Assembly (NCBI RefSeq): GCF_900099995.1
Contig: NZ_FNCZ01000001.1
Location: 1-64,000 of the forward strand
Length of the DNA stretch: 64,000 bases
DNA from: Winogradskyella thalassocola
GTDB taxonomy: Bacteria > Bacteroidota > Bacteroidia > Flavobacteriales > Flavobacteriaceae
Reading direction: 5' to 3'
A program made the translations under genes and the position numbers. Positions 9,130 through 17,113 of the stretch are shown piece after piece (positions within the stretch are counted from its first letter, which is position 1; the number at the start of each line of letters is the position of its first letter). The notes beneath the pieces were generated by a model, which was given only the letters and a program-made list of their open reading frames with translations, made no database searches and had not been told where the DNA came from.

Positions 9130-10389
9130 TTATTCTATTCTTAAGGCATCTACTGGTTTCATCTTTGTGGCACTATTTGCAGGAATTAATCCAGCTAAAA
9201 CACCTGAAACTATTAATATAATTAAAGCTGTAAATACAACTTGCATACTTACGCTTGGATTTGCAAAATTATCTACTGGTCCGGCATTATCTAAAATGGT
9301 ATTCATCACCCAAATTACCAATGCAGCAAATGAAATACCCACCATACCAGACAGTATCGTTAGTATTAAACTTTCTTGTAAAATTTGTGATTTTATACTC
9401 CAAGGACTTGCTCCTAAGGCACGTCTTACTCCAATTTCTTTGGTACGTTCTTTAACGACGATTAGCATAATATTACTGATACCAATAATTCCAGACATTA
9501 ACACTAGAGCTCCTACAAAATACCCAACTAAAGATAATATAGAAAACAAGCCATTGACGCGACCAAATTGTTCTGACAAATCAAAATGACCAATAGCACG
9601 ATCGTCTGTTGGATCCACTTTATGTCTAAATTTCATTAAATCGAAAACTTGCTGTTTTAGCGTTGTGATGCTTACATCATCAACTGCGGTTATAGCCATC
9701 CAACCAACATTTTCTCCCCTATTAAAGGCCTGACCAAACGTTGTAAACGGGATATAAATGGTACTTGCATCTTGCTCACCATCCCCTTGACTATTGCTCA
9801 TTTTAAAGGTACCAACGACCAAGAAATTCACACCATTAATTTTAACGTAGGTTCCCAAGACCTCTTCATCTTTATCATAAAGCCCTTTTTGAACACCTGT
9901 ACCAATGACACATATTTTTCGTTTAGCATCAATATCTGAATAACTAATAAAACGACCTTCAAGAATATCCATGGGCTGTTGTTTTATATACTCAGGGTAA
10001 TCTCCATAGATCTCAAATGCACCTGTTTTTGTACCTCTAGTAACATTATTTGCTCCATTAAAACCACCTAATTGGTTTCTAGGTGACACGTATTTTAAAT
10101 TAGGAATCTCTGTTTTAATTGCGGCAATGTCATCTATTTTATAATTAAAAGACCGTCCTTTTGGCAAACCTTTGTAAGGCTTTGAGGTACCTTGCGTCCA
10201 CATAAACATAGAATTGGTAGCAAAATCCCCAAAATCTGCTGTAACTCCATTTTTAAGTCCATTAGTTAAGGCTAGCAACAATACTAAGATGGTGATGCCC
10301 CAAAATACACCAAACGCCGTTAAAAACGTTCTAAATTTATTAGCACTTAGCGCTTCTAGTATTTCATCCCAACGGTCTCTACTAAACAT
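9130..10389 (-). CDS. MacB/FtsX-type ABC transporter permease
   Basis: A 419-residue permease with the MacB architecture. There is one transmembrane helix near the N-terminus (about 20-42), a large periplasmic domain (about 45-270) and three C-terminal helices (about 285-310, 340-365, 385-408). The cytoplasmic coupling segment VVKERTKEIGVRRALGASP is typical. It lacks an ATPase domain and depends on the separate ATP-binding protein at 11628-12329. One base separates it from a second permease of the same fold upstream, so a heterodimeric permease is likely. Confidence 0.92.
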   Translation of the reverse strand: MFSRDRWDEILEALSANKFRTFLTAFGVFWGITILVLLLALTNGLKNGVTADFGDFATNSMFMWTQGTSKPYKGLPKGRSFNYKIDDIAAIKTEIPNLKYVSPRNQLGGFNGANNVTRGTKTGAFEIYGDYPEYIKQQPMDILEGRFISYSDIDAKRKICVIGTGVQKGLYDKDEEVLGTYVKINGVNFLVVGTFKMSNSQGDGEQDASTIYIPFTTFGQAFNRGENVGWMAITAVDDVSITTLKQQVFDLMKFRHKVDPTDDRAIGHFDLSEQFGRVNGLFSILSLVGYFVGALVLMSGIIGISNIMLIVVKERTKEIGVRRALGASPWSIKSQILQESLILTILSGMVGISFAALVIWVMNTILDNAGPVDNFANPSVSMQVVFTALIILIVSGVLAGLIPANSATKMKPVDALRIE

Positions 10390-10390
10390 A

Positions 10391-11635
10391 TTATTCGTCT
10401 CTTAATGCGTCAATTGGTTTAATCATTGCGGCTCTATATGCAGGAATAAAACCTGCCAAAGCACCTGCAAAAACTAACAAAAACACTGTGGTTAGGGCAA
10501 TATTAAAATCTACTTGAGGGTGTTTAATAAAGTCACTTTCAATTAATGGCCCTACAAGTTCTAATAACCCCAGTCCAAAAATTAGCCCAAATAAACCAGA
10601 GAACATCGTTACAAAAACAGCTTCTTGTAAAATCATACCAACAATAGACATTGGCATTGCTCCTAAGGCTTTTCGGATTCCGATTTCTTTAGTACGCTCT
10701 TTTACGATTATAAGCATAATATTACCTACACCAACAATACCTGCAATGATAGTTCCAATACCTACAAACCAAAATACAGCTCTTATGGTCGCTATTAATG
10801 AATAGATTTTCTGAGCTTCTTCTAGGGTGTTATTTACTCTTACAGCACTTACATCGTCTGGTGCAACCGTATGAATCTCTTTGATTTTTTGTTCTACTCC
10901 TAAAGCAATGGCATTAGATGTGGCTACGGCGTCATCAAAATTATCTGCCATTTTCACCGTAAATGCCATGTTTCGAATATTCTCTCCAGCATTAAACACT
11001 TTTTGAGCTGTAGTCAAAGGAATATATACCTGACCTTCTTCACGATCTCCACCTGGATCATAAAAAACTCCGACCACCTTAAAATTCATTCCGAAGACTT
11101 GAATGTTTTGATTTATTGGATCTTCCCCTTTAAAAAGGTCGGTTTTTATTTTATTCCCAATAACGGCCACTTTTTTACTTTCATCAATATCAGATTGACT
11201 AATAAATCGACCTGAACCCATATCTGCATTCTCAATAAACTGATTATCTGGCATGGTTCCTCGAACACGGTAATTTCCGGTTTCATTGTTATAAGTAACG
11301 GTTCCACCCCAAATCATATAATCTTTAGTGCGATATTCGAAATAATCATCATACTCGTTTTCAACAGCGTCGAAACTAGAATTTTTAAGTTGAATATAAC
11401 GTCCTGGATTTAAACCTTTATAACCTTTTGTAGTGACACCTGTCCATACAGAAATTTTGTTTGTTGCATCTTGTTCAAATTGCGATTTTACGCCATTAGC
11501 AATACCTTCACTAAAACCAAGAAGTATAACCAAAATAAAGATACCTGATGCTACGGATAGTCCTGTTAAAAACGTTCGCAATTTATTTTTGCTCAACGTT
11601 TCAAATATTTCTTGCCAACGTTCTAAATCAAACAT
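10391..11635 (-). CDS. MacB/FtsX-type ABC transporter permease, second subunit
   Basis: A 414-residue paralogue of the neighbouring permease, with the same order: N-terminal helix, periplasmic MacB-PCD-like domain and three C-terminal helices. The coupling motif is VKERTKEIGIRKALGAMP. Its start overlaps the end of the ATPase gene by 8 bases, a sign of translational coupling. The two permeases, ATPase, adaptors and TolC make a complete trans-envelope exporter. Substrates could be macrolide-like compounds, peptides or lipoproteins; the sequence does not decide. Confidence 0.92.
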   Translation of the reverse strand: MFDLERWQEIFETLSKNKLRTFLTGLSVASGIFILVILLGFSEGIANGVKSQFEQDATNKISVWTGVTTKGYKGLNPGRYIQLKNSSFDAVENEYDDYFEYRTKDYMIWGGTVTYNNETGNYRVRGTMPDNQFIENADMGSGRFISQSDIDESKKVAVIGNKIKTDLFKGEDPINQNIQVFGMNFKVVGVFYDPGGDREEGQVYIPLTTAQKVFNAGENIRNMAFTVKMADNFDDAVATSNAIALGVEQKIKEIHTVAPDDVSAVRVNNTLEEAQKIYSLIATIRAVFWFVGIGTIIAGIVGVGNIMLIIVKERTKEIGIRKALGAMPMSIVGMILQEAVFVTMFSGLFGLIFGLGLLELVGPLIESDFIKHPQVDFNIALTTVFLLVFAGALAGFIPAYRAAMIKPIDALRDE

Positions 11636-12329
11636 GTGCTGATGCTCTAATTTGTTTTACCGGACTATCGTCAATAATTAAACCGTCTTTAAGATTAACG
11701 ATACGCTTAGTCATGTGCGCAATATCATCTTCGTGAGTAACGATTAATATTGTTTTACCTTCATCGTTAATACCTTGAATAAGCTCCATAACCTCATACG
11801 AGGTTTTAGTATCTAACGCACCTGTTGGCTCATCAGCTAACAATACTTTTGGATCACTTGCTAATGCTCTTGCAATTGCCACACGTTGTTTTTGACCACC
11901 AGAAAGCTCGCTTGGTAAATGATGTGACCATTGTGCTAAACCTACTTTTTCGAGATAATGCATTGCTCTTTCAGTACGCTCTTTTCGCTTTACTCCTTTG
12001 TAGTATAAAGGCATAGACACATTGTCTAATGCGCTTTTGTAATTGATTAAATTAAACGACTGAAAAATAAATCCAAGAAATTCATTTCTATATTTTGCCG
12101 CTATTTTTTCATTAAGATTTTTAATAGGAACACCATCAAGAATATACTGACCTTCATCAGCCTCATCTAACATCCCTAAAATATTTAATAATGTAGATTT
12201 TCCAGAACCTGAAGAGCCCATAATTGAAACTAACTCACCTTCTTTTACATCAAAATTTATACCTTTTAAAACGTGTAGGGAATTGTTTCCCATATGGTAA
12301 GATTTGTGTAAATCCTTTATCTGAATCAT
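11628..12329 (-). CDS. ABC transporter ATP-binding protein (MacB/LolD type)
   Basis: A 233-residue ATPase that would power the two adjacent permeases. The Walker A motif is GSSGSGKST, the signature is LSGGQKQRVAIARAL, Walker B is VLLADEPTGALD, and the switch His lies in VTHEDDIA. The MacB/LolD subfamily is indicated by the size and by the FQSFNLI Q-loop. The frame extends upstream to an ATG at 12380, but the family begins at IQIKDLHKSY, so ATG 12329 is preferred. It is the first gene of the operon. Confidence 0.93.
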   Translation of the reverse strand: MIQIKDLHKSYHMGNNSLHVLKGINFDVKEGELVSIMGSSGSGKSTLLNILGMLDEADEGQYILDGVPIKNLNEKIAAKYRNEFLGFIFQSFNLINYKSALDNVSMPLYYKGVKRKERTERAMHYLEKVGLAQWSHHLPSELSGGQKQRVAIARALASDPKVLLADEPTGALDTKTSYEVMELIQGINDEGKTILIVTHEDDIAHMTKRIVNLKDGLIIDDSPVKQIRASAHV

Positions 12330-12488
12330 AATGTGGTTAGTTAGCTTTTGCAATTTTAATAAAATTCGTAAGGTTTTCATCCCAACGAATTGTTAATACC
12401 TACTAAACAGATAACTACTACTAACTATTAGTTGGGTAGATTCTTTTAATAAATAAACTATTTATAAGACTCCGAAACTAAATATATG

Positions 12489-12731
12489 TTACAGATTTTG
12501 CTCTGTATTTTCAGACTTATCTGGTCTACTAAATTTTCTATAAATAATGAAACCAATAGTACCAACCAAAATATAAGGTACAGCCATTAAGAAAACGATA
12601 CCATCATTTATACCTTCTGCCATATTTTGATCCTCACCACTCTCTAAAACGGCCCTACACATAGCACATTGCGCATTTGTTTTTAGAACAAAAAGTAGAG
12701 CGATAATCGATAAAACAATCTTACGTACCAT
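12489..12731 (-). CDS. Small membrane protein with CxxC motif, in oxidase maturation locus
   Basis: An 80-residue protein. Residues 1-20 look like a signal peptide (IALLFVLKTNAQ), immediately followed by QCAMCRAVLESG with Cys22 and Cys25. One transmembrane helix follows at about 47-66, then a charged cytoplasmic tail. The ATG at 12731 is chosen because a longer frame back to 12797 only reads through the DUF420 gene. It is the last gene of the cox maturation cluster. The function is not known. A CxxC exposed outside the membrane next to SCO and DUF420 genes suggests redox or copper handling during oxidase assembly. Confidence 0.75.
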   Translation of the reverse strand: MVRKIVLSIIALLFVLKTNAQCAMCRAVLESGEDQNMAEGINDGIVFLMAVPYILVGTIGFIIYRKFSRPDKSENTEQNL

Positions 12732-12733
12732 AA

Positions 12734-13279
12734 TTAAATATAATAAGGTGAAATCATGATGTAAACTACAACACCAGTTACGGCAACATATAACCACATT
12801 GGAAAAGTAATTCTAGCTATTTTTCTATGACGTTCTATATCATTAGTGATTCCTCTTACGTAAGTAATTAATACAAACGGAATAATAACAATAGATAATA
12901 CAATGTGAGTAATGAGAATAAAGTAATAGATATATTTAATCGCACCTTCTCCTCCAAATTGTGTGGAATCCGAGGTCATATGATAAGCAACATACATCAC
13001 AAGAAAAATGACAGAAGTCCATACGGATGTCGTCATTAAGTTTTCATGAAGTACAACGTTTTTTTTCTTAATTGCAATAAAGGCAAATATCAAAAGTAGA
13101 GCGGTAAATCCATTTATCGTGGCATAAATTGGAGGTAAAAAAGTTAAAGGCTGCACATCAAACCCTAAATCTTGTAATTTAACTCGAGATAAAACGGCAA
13201 CTACAATCGGAATTATTATTGATAACACAATAATCCATTTATTATACTTCTTAGCTTTAACATGATTGACTGTCTCCAT
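12734..13279 (-). CDS. DUF420 (CtaM-like) membrane protein, oxidase maturation
   Basis: A 181-residue integral membrane protein with about five hydrophobic segments (17-35, 50-69, 85-103, 120-142, 158-176) and few charged loops. This is the pattern of the DUF420 family. DUF420 members such as CtaM/YozB are needed for haem-copper oxidase function in Firmicutes. Here the gene follows the SCO gene by 2 bases and lies in a cluster of subunit III/IV genes and ctaB, which fits that role. The 3' end nearly abuts the small CxxC protein gene. Confidence 0.85.
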   Translation of the reverse strand: METVNHVKAKKYNKWIIVLSIIIPIVVAVLSRVKLQDLGFDVQPLTFLPPIYATINGFTALLLIFAFIAIKKKNVVLHENLMTTSVWTSVIFLVMYVAYHMTSDSTQFGGEGAIKYIYYFILITHIVLSIVIIPFVLITYVRGITNDIERHRKIARITFPMWLYVAVTGVVVYIMISPYYI

Positions 13280-13281
13280 AA

Positions 13282-14049
13282 CTATTCCTTTAATAATTTA
13301 GCTATATCTTCCTTTAGAATTGTTATTTCTTGAGGAATCCCATCCTCATCTACTCCAGTTGCTTCTGAAATTAATCCATTATAGAAAATCTTAGGGTTTC
13401 CAAAATCATCAGTTCTAGATCTGATATACCCTTCTTTATCTATTAAGGCAAAATTCCCTGAATGTTCAAAACCTCCTTCTACGCTATCGTCTTTGGCTGT
13501 ATATAAATTAAAGCCTTCATTAGCTAGTTTATAAATATCCGTTTCATTTCCTGTTAAAAAATGCCAGTTTGGATTTGTTACGTTATATTTTTCCGCATAA
13601 GCTTTTAAGACCTCTGGAGTATCTATTTCTGGCGAAATGGTAAATGAAGCGATTCCAAAATTCTCAAATCCATTAAATTGATTCTGCACTTCTACTAAAT
13701 TCCTGTTCATTATGGGACAAATAGTAGGACATGTCGTAAAGAAAAACTCTACAACGTAAACTTTACCAATATAATCTTCATTGGTAATTGTAACTCCATC
13801 TTGATTTGTAAAACTAAATGCTGGTACTTTTTTAGGTTCCCCATTAATTTCTAAATAGACCAAGTCACTTTTATTCTGTTCCGCGTTTTTTGCTTTAGAA
13901 TTAGAAGTTGAAACGTCCTTACTTCGGCTTTCATCTCTTATAATATCTCCTTCACTTACACGGTCTATAATTTTAGGAATAAATATAATCCCAAATACTA
14001 GAATTATAAACGTAATTCCAACATACGAATAATTTGTTTTTTTACTCAT
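13282..14049 (-). CDS. SCO1/SenC family copper chaperone
   Basis: A 255-residue membrane-anchored thioredoxin-fold protein that should deliver copper to the CuA site of subunit II. The anchor helix is at about 9-27. The copper ligands are the CPTIC motif (Cys107 and Cys111) and the His of FEHSG further on. A Ser/Lys-rich linker of about 30 residues separates the anchor from the fold. The start overlaps the end of the upstream Cys-less SCO-like gene by 8 bases, so the pair is translationally coupled. Confidence 0.92.
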   Translation of the reverse strand: MSKKTNYSYVGITFIILVFGIIFIPKIIDRVSEGDIIRDESRSKDVSTSNSKAKNAEQNKSDLVYLEINGEPKKVPAFSFTNQDGVTITNEDYIGKVYVVEFFFTTCPTICPIMNRNLVEVQNQFNGFENFGIASFTISPEIDTPEVLKAYAEKYNVTNPNWHFLTGNETDIYKLANEGFNLYTAKDDSVEGGFEHSGNFALIDKEGYIRSRTDDFGNPKIFYNGLISEATGVDEDGIPQEITILKEDIAKLLKE

Positions 14050-14761
14050 TATCTTGTTTTAATTCTCTATTTCTTCTGGTATCAGAATCCTCAAATTTTC
14101 CATCTCTCTTTTGACGGTATTCTGTAAATAAAATCCTTACATCATCACTCATCATGTTCTTAATTTCTGCGACTTCTATGGTATTATAAGAATAGACACT
14201 AAAGGCTGGCTTATTGTCTTCTACTTGTTTTTCATCTCTTCCGTCTAATCTACCACGTTGCTTTAATTCATTATCTATAATGAAAACGTGATTTGTTGAT
14301 AGATCTTCAGACAAAGGTTCTTTATATTTTAAGGAACTAAAGAGTGTTTTAATTTCGCCTTCTGTACCATAAACGTAGTGCCAATACTTTAAGTCTTCGT
14401 AAGTGTTAATTTCTGTTTTAAGCACCTTTATATCTTCTTCCGTGCCTTCTGGAACAACAATTACAATTTGAAATTTTTTAAATCCTTTAAATTTATCATA
14501 GACCAATTCTTTGAGATTTGAAGCTTCAATATTTTTAGCTAAAGGTGTTTTTCCTAAAAATCCTAATATAGTAATGTGATCTTTTAAACGAATGGAATCC
14601 GCATTATCTGACATAAAATATTCTATATCAGATACATTTTCATTCACCACATTTAAAGGCTCGTAATTGTGCTGTGCAGGATAAAGCATTAATAAAAAGG
14701 CAACTGGTAAAAAGAATAAAATACCGAGAACGATATAACGTTTTGTCTTATTTTCTTTCAT
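14042..14761 (-). CDS. SCO-like thioredoxin-fold protein without copper ligands
   Basis: A 239-residue protein with an anchor helix (about 9-25) and a periplasmic domain following the SCO/thioredoxin-like outline (ITILGFLGKTPLAKN, KFQIVIVVPEGTEE, NHVFIIDNELKQRGRLDG). There is no cysteine anywhere, so the CxxxC metal and redox site is absent where it would be expected, near GFLGKTPL. It directly precedes, and overlaps, the canonical SCO gene. A non-catalytic partner or scaffold in oxidase assembly is an inference. The fold assignment rests on pattern only. Confidence 0.7.
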   Translation of the reverse strand: MKENKTKRYIVLGILFFLPVAFLLMLYPAQHNYEPLNVVNENVSDIEYFMSDNADSIRLKDHITILGFLGKTPLAKNIEASNLKELVYDKFKGFKKFQIVIVVPEGTEEDIKVLKTEINTYEDLKYWHYVYGTEGEIKTLFSSLKYKEPLSEDLSTNHVFIIDNELKQRGRLDGRDEKQVEDNKPAFSVYSYNTIEVAEIKNMMSDDVRILFTEYRQKRDGKFEDSDTRRNRELKQDNE

Positions 14762-14837
14762 CTTTTAGAAATAAAAACTGTTATGTAGTAGCATTTTATA
14801 CTTTTTAATGCCTTAAACAATTAGATTGCAAAAATAG

Positions 14838-14865
14838 AAAAGGTGGCTTATAAAAACCACCTTTT
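14838..14865 (-). terminator. Terminator between COX IV and SCO-like genes
   Basis: AAAAGGTGG (14838-14846) pairs perfectly with CCACCTTTT (14857-14865) around a 10-base loop, with T-rich sequence after it on the minus strand. It would end, or attenuate, transcription from the ctaB-cox III-cox IV genes before the SCO genes. Confidence 0.75.
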
Positions 14866-14915
14866 AATTGTATTTAACACTTTGCCTAAACACAGTGTAA
14901 AAGTATATATTTTTC

Positions 14916-15362
14916 TTAAAAATTATGCTTAATTAAAGCATCGTCTCCGTTGTATACATTGAATACATAACCACCTTCTTGTAGTAAGATAAACATTAAA
15001 TAGCATATTAAAAAAACCGCAGTCCACACTACCATTTTTCTCATACTACCTGTTTCGTCTCTCATGTGCATAAAATCCCATGTAATATAATAAGCCTTAA
15101 CAATTGTTAATACAATAAAAATAAGGTTCAAAGGCTTCATGTACACTATTGGTGATAATATAATATTACCTAAAGTTGCAAAGAATCCTCCTTCTAATGG
15201 ATCCATCCAAGTATGCATAAATACATCTGGCTTGTAGATACCTAAAACAACTTCTACAATTGTTATAAGCGTTAGAAAAGCTAAAACTCCCCAAATCTTT
15301 TCTGTGTTGGATTTAAATTTCCAACGTCCTCTAAATATTTCTAATTTATGTTCGTGTGCCAT
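14916..15362 (-). CDS. Cytochrome c oxidase subunit IV family protein
   Basis: A 148-residue protein with three transmembrane helices (about 22-42, 72-92, 110-130), matching the prokaryotic COX IV (CyoD/CtaF-like) family. The segment VLTIVKAYYITWDFMHMRDE between helices is typical of the bacteroidotal version. It is a small accessory subunit of the haem-copper oxidase whose other subunits lie upstream (two subunit III genes) and at 47-50 kb (subunits I and II). Intergenic hairpin repeat copy C lies between it and the subunit III gene. Confidence 0.88.
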   Translation of the reverse strand: MAHEHKLEIFRGRWKFKSNTEKIWGVLAFLTLITIVEVVLGIYKPDVFMHTWMDPLEGGFFATLGNIILSPIVYMKPLNLIFIVLTIVKAYYITWDFMHMRDETGSMRKMVVWTAVFLICYLMFILLQEGGYVFNVYNGDDALIKHNF

Positions 15363-15411
15363 AACTTAATCTTAATATCATGTGTGTTTCTATTAATAAC
15401 CTAATATAGGA

Positions 15412-15471
15412 CACATGCTGTTCGCTATTAACTATTTTATTGAGCAATAAAACTTTTTATATGCTCGTTTC
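15412..15471 (-). repeat. Intercistronic hairpin repeat, copy C
   Basis: CACATGCTGTTCGC (15412-15425) is identical to the left block of copy B, and ATGCTCGTTTC (15461-15471) matches the right block. The middle has a different stem, TTTTATTG/CAATAAAA (15435-15452). It begins 3 bases after the stop of the subunit III gene and ends 49 bases before the subunit IV ATG. Confidence 0.8.
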
Positions 15472-15474
15472 TTT

Positions 15475-16476
15475 TTATACTAAATAGAAGAATGTGAATA
15501 CAAATACCCATACTAAATCGACAAAGTGCCAATATAGCCCTACTTTTTCTACCATTTCATAACTTCCTCGACGCTCGTAAGTACCAAGAATAACATTGAA
15601 GAATATGATAATATTAATCACAACCCCAGAAAATACGTGGAATCCGTGAAAACCAGTGATAAAGAAAAAGAAATCGGCAAACAATGTCGTACCGTATTCA
15701 TTAACTTCAAGGTTTGCACCTTTTACCACCAATTTACCATTCTCTTTAATTTGCTTAAGCGATTCTGCTCTAGACAATACCGTTTTATGACCATTTTCAT
15801 CTAAAAACTGATTTCTTACCAAAACATTCTCATTAGCCTCTAAACCTGCATATATTTCATCAACAGTATAAAGTGGTAATGTACCTTCATCAACAAACCA
15901 AAGTCCATTTTTACGCTCATGATCGACACGATCACTTTCTTGCGCTATAGCTAAATCTTCAATTGATACGCGTTTAAATTTCTCTACACCATCGACCGTA
16001 ACATACTCGCCAAACTGTAAAATGTTTCCACCATTAGTTTGAACCGCACCATAATCTCCTTGAATAAAGGTTGCCCATTCCCAAGCTTGCGAACCAACGA
16101 ATACAGCTCCACCAATAATGGTTAAGAACATATATATAGTTACTTTGGCTTTATTCATATGATGGCCAGCATCTACTGCTAACACCATCGTTACTGACGA
16201 CATAATAAGTACAAACGTCATAAATGCCACATAAATCATTGGCAATTCTTGACCATGCAAAAATGGTACGTGTGTAAACACCTCATCCGCAATTGGCCAT
16301 TCGTTTATAAACTTAAACCTTGAAAAACCATAAGCGGCCAAGAAACCTGAAAATGTTAATGCATCAGATACAATGAAAAACCACATCATCAATTTTCCGT
16401 AACTTGCTCTAAGAGGCTTATTGCCTCCACCCCAAGTTTTTTCTTCTGTACCAGTACTAGCTACTGTAGAATCCAT
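15475..16476 (-). CDS. Cytochrome c oxidase subunit III with large soluble insertion
   Basis: A 333-residue subunit III. Helices at about 28-50, 78-101 and 110-135 are followed by an insertion of roughly 118 mostly polar residues (about 143-261). The C-terminal helices then resume with the conserved FFFITGFHGFHVFSG and the YWHFVDLVWVFVFTFFYLV end typical of COX III. Without the insertion the length would be about 215, close to that of the neighbouring subunit III. Subunit III stabilises subunit I and supports proton uptake. Which of the two subunit III genes pairs with CoxA/CoxB at 47-50 kb cannot be told here. Confidence 0.93.
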   Translation of the reverse strand: MDSTVASTGTEEKTWGGGNKPLRASYGKLMMWFFIVSDALTFSGFLAAYGFSRFKFINEWPIADEVFTHVPFLHGQELPMIYVAFMTFVLIMSSVTMVLAVDAGHHMNKAKVTIYMFLTIIGGAVFVGSQAWEWATFIQGDYGAVQTNGGNILQFGEYVTVDGVEKFKRVSIEDLAIAQESDRVDHERKNGLWFVDEGTLPLYTVDEIYAGLEANENVLVRNQFLDENGHKTVLSRAESLKQIKENGKLVVKGANLEVNEYGTTLFADFFFFITGFHGFHVFSGVVINIIIFFNVILGTYERRGSYEMVEKVGLYWHFVDLVWVFVFTFFYLV

Positions 16477-16513
16477 AGAATTTATTTAAATTTTTAAGAT
16501 TGGACAAAAATAA

Positions 16514-17113
16514 TCAAATTATATATCTAAAAAAATATAAAAACAAAAAGAGCACAAGCCAAAGCATATCTACGAAATGCCAAAAATTGGCTGCTAGTTC
16601 AAAACCCAACATATTGTTGGAGTTATACTTTTGTTTAAAATGATTATAAATTACGACAAGCAAACATACTAAGCCAGCAATAACGTGCGTTATGTGCAAT
16701 ATTGCGATAACATAAATGTAAGACATCGTAATATTACTTGTTGGACCCGTAAAATTATAACCGTCTACTATAATTTGGCCAAAACCTACAAACTGGCTAT
16801 AAACGAACCCAATACCTAAACCTAGTGTAGCTAATAACCAAATGGTTACCATCTGCATTTTATTTTGTTGTAATGCGCGTTTCCCTAAAACAAAAGTCAA
16901 ACTACTTAACAAAATAAGCACTAAACTTATAAAAAAAGCATCTGGTAATTGAAAATCTACCAACCAATCTTCATTCAATCGTTGTTTACTACTAACAATA
17001 AAAGCACTAACCAAGCCCGCAAAAGACATAATTAACGCACCAATAGCAAACCATAGCATCATCTTTCTAGAACGTGCTCTTTTAATTTGAGGTGATCCTT
17101 GTGTTAAATCCAT
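16514..17113 (-). CDS. Cytochrome c oxidase subunit III (short form)
   Basis: A 199-residue protein with five or six transmembrane helices and the C-terminal COX III signatures ILHITHVIAGL and FWHFVDMLWLVLFLFLYFF. It lacks the insertion seen in its downstream paralogue. The ATG at 17113 directly abuts the ctaB stop, so the three genes ctaB, this one and the long subunit III form one transcription unit. Tandem subunit III-like genes are a recurrent feature of bacteroidotal oxidase loci. Confidence 0.92.
   Translation of the reverse strand: MDLTQGSPQIKRARSRKMMLWFAIGALIMSFAGLVSAFIVSSKQRLNEDWLVDFQLPDAFFISLVLILLSSLTFVLGKRALQQNKMQMVTIWLLATLGLGIGFVYSQFVGFGQIIVDGYNFTGPTSNITMSYIYVIAILHITHVIAGLVCLLVVIYNHFKQKYNSNNMLGFELAANFWHFVDMLWLVLFLFLYFFRYII

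Noticed and set aside
9167..9589. 140-codon plus-strand frame opposite the MacB-like permease
   Set aside because: It is antisense to a gene with clear family motifs and has no start context or homology of its own.
12381..12436. CCCAAC...GTTGGG inverted repeat before the exporter ATPase gene
   Set aside because: The 44-base spacer is long and no T-run follows, so neither terminator nor operator is supported.
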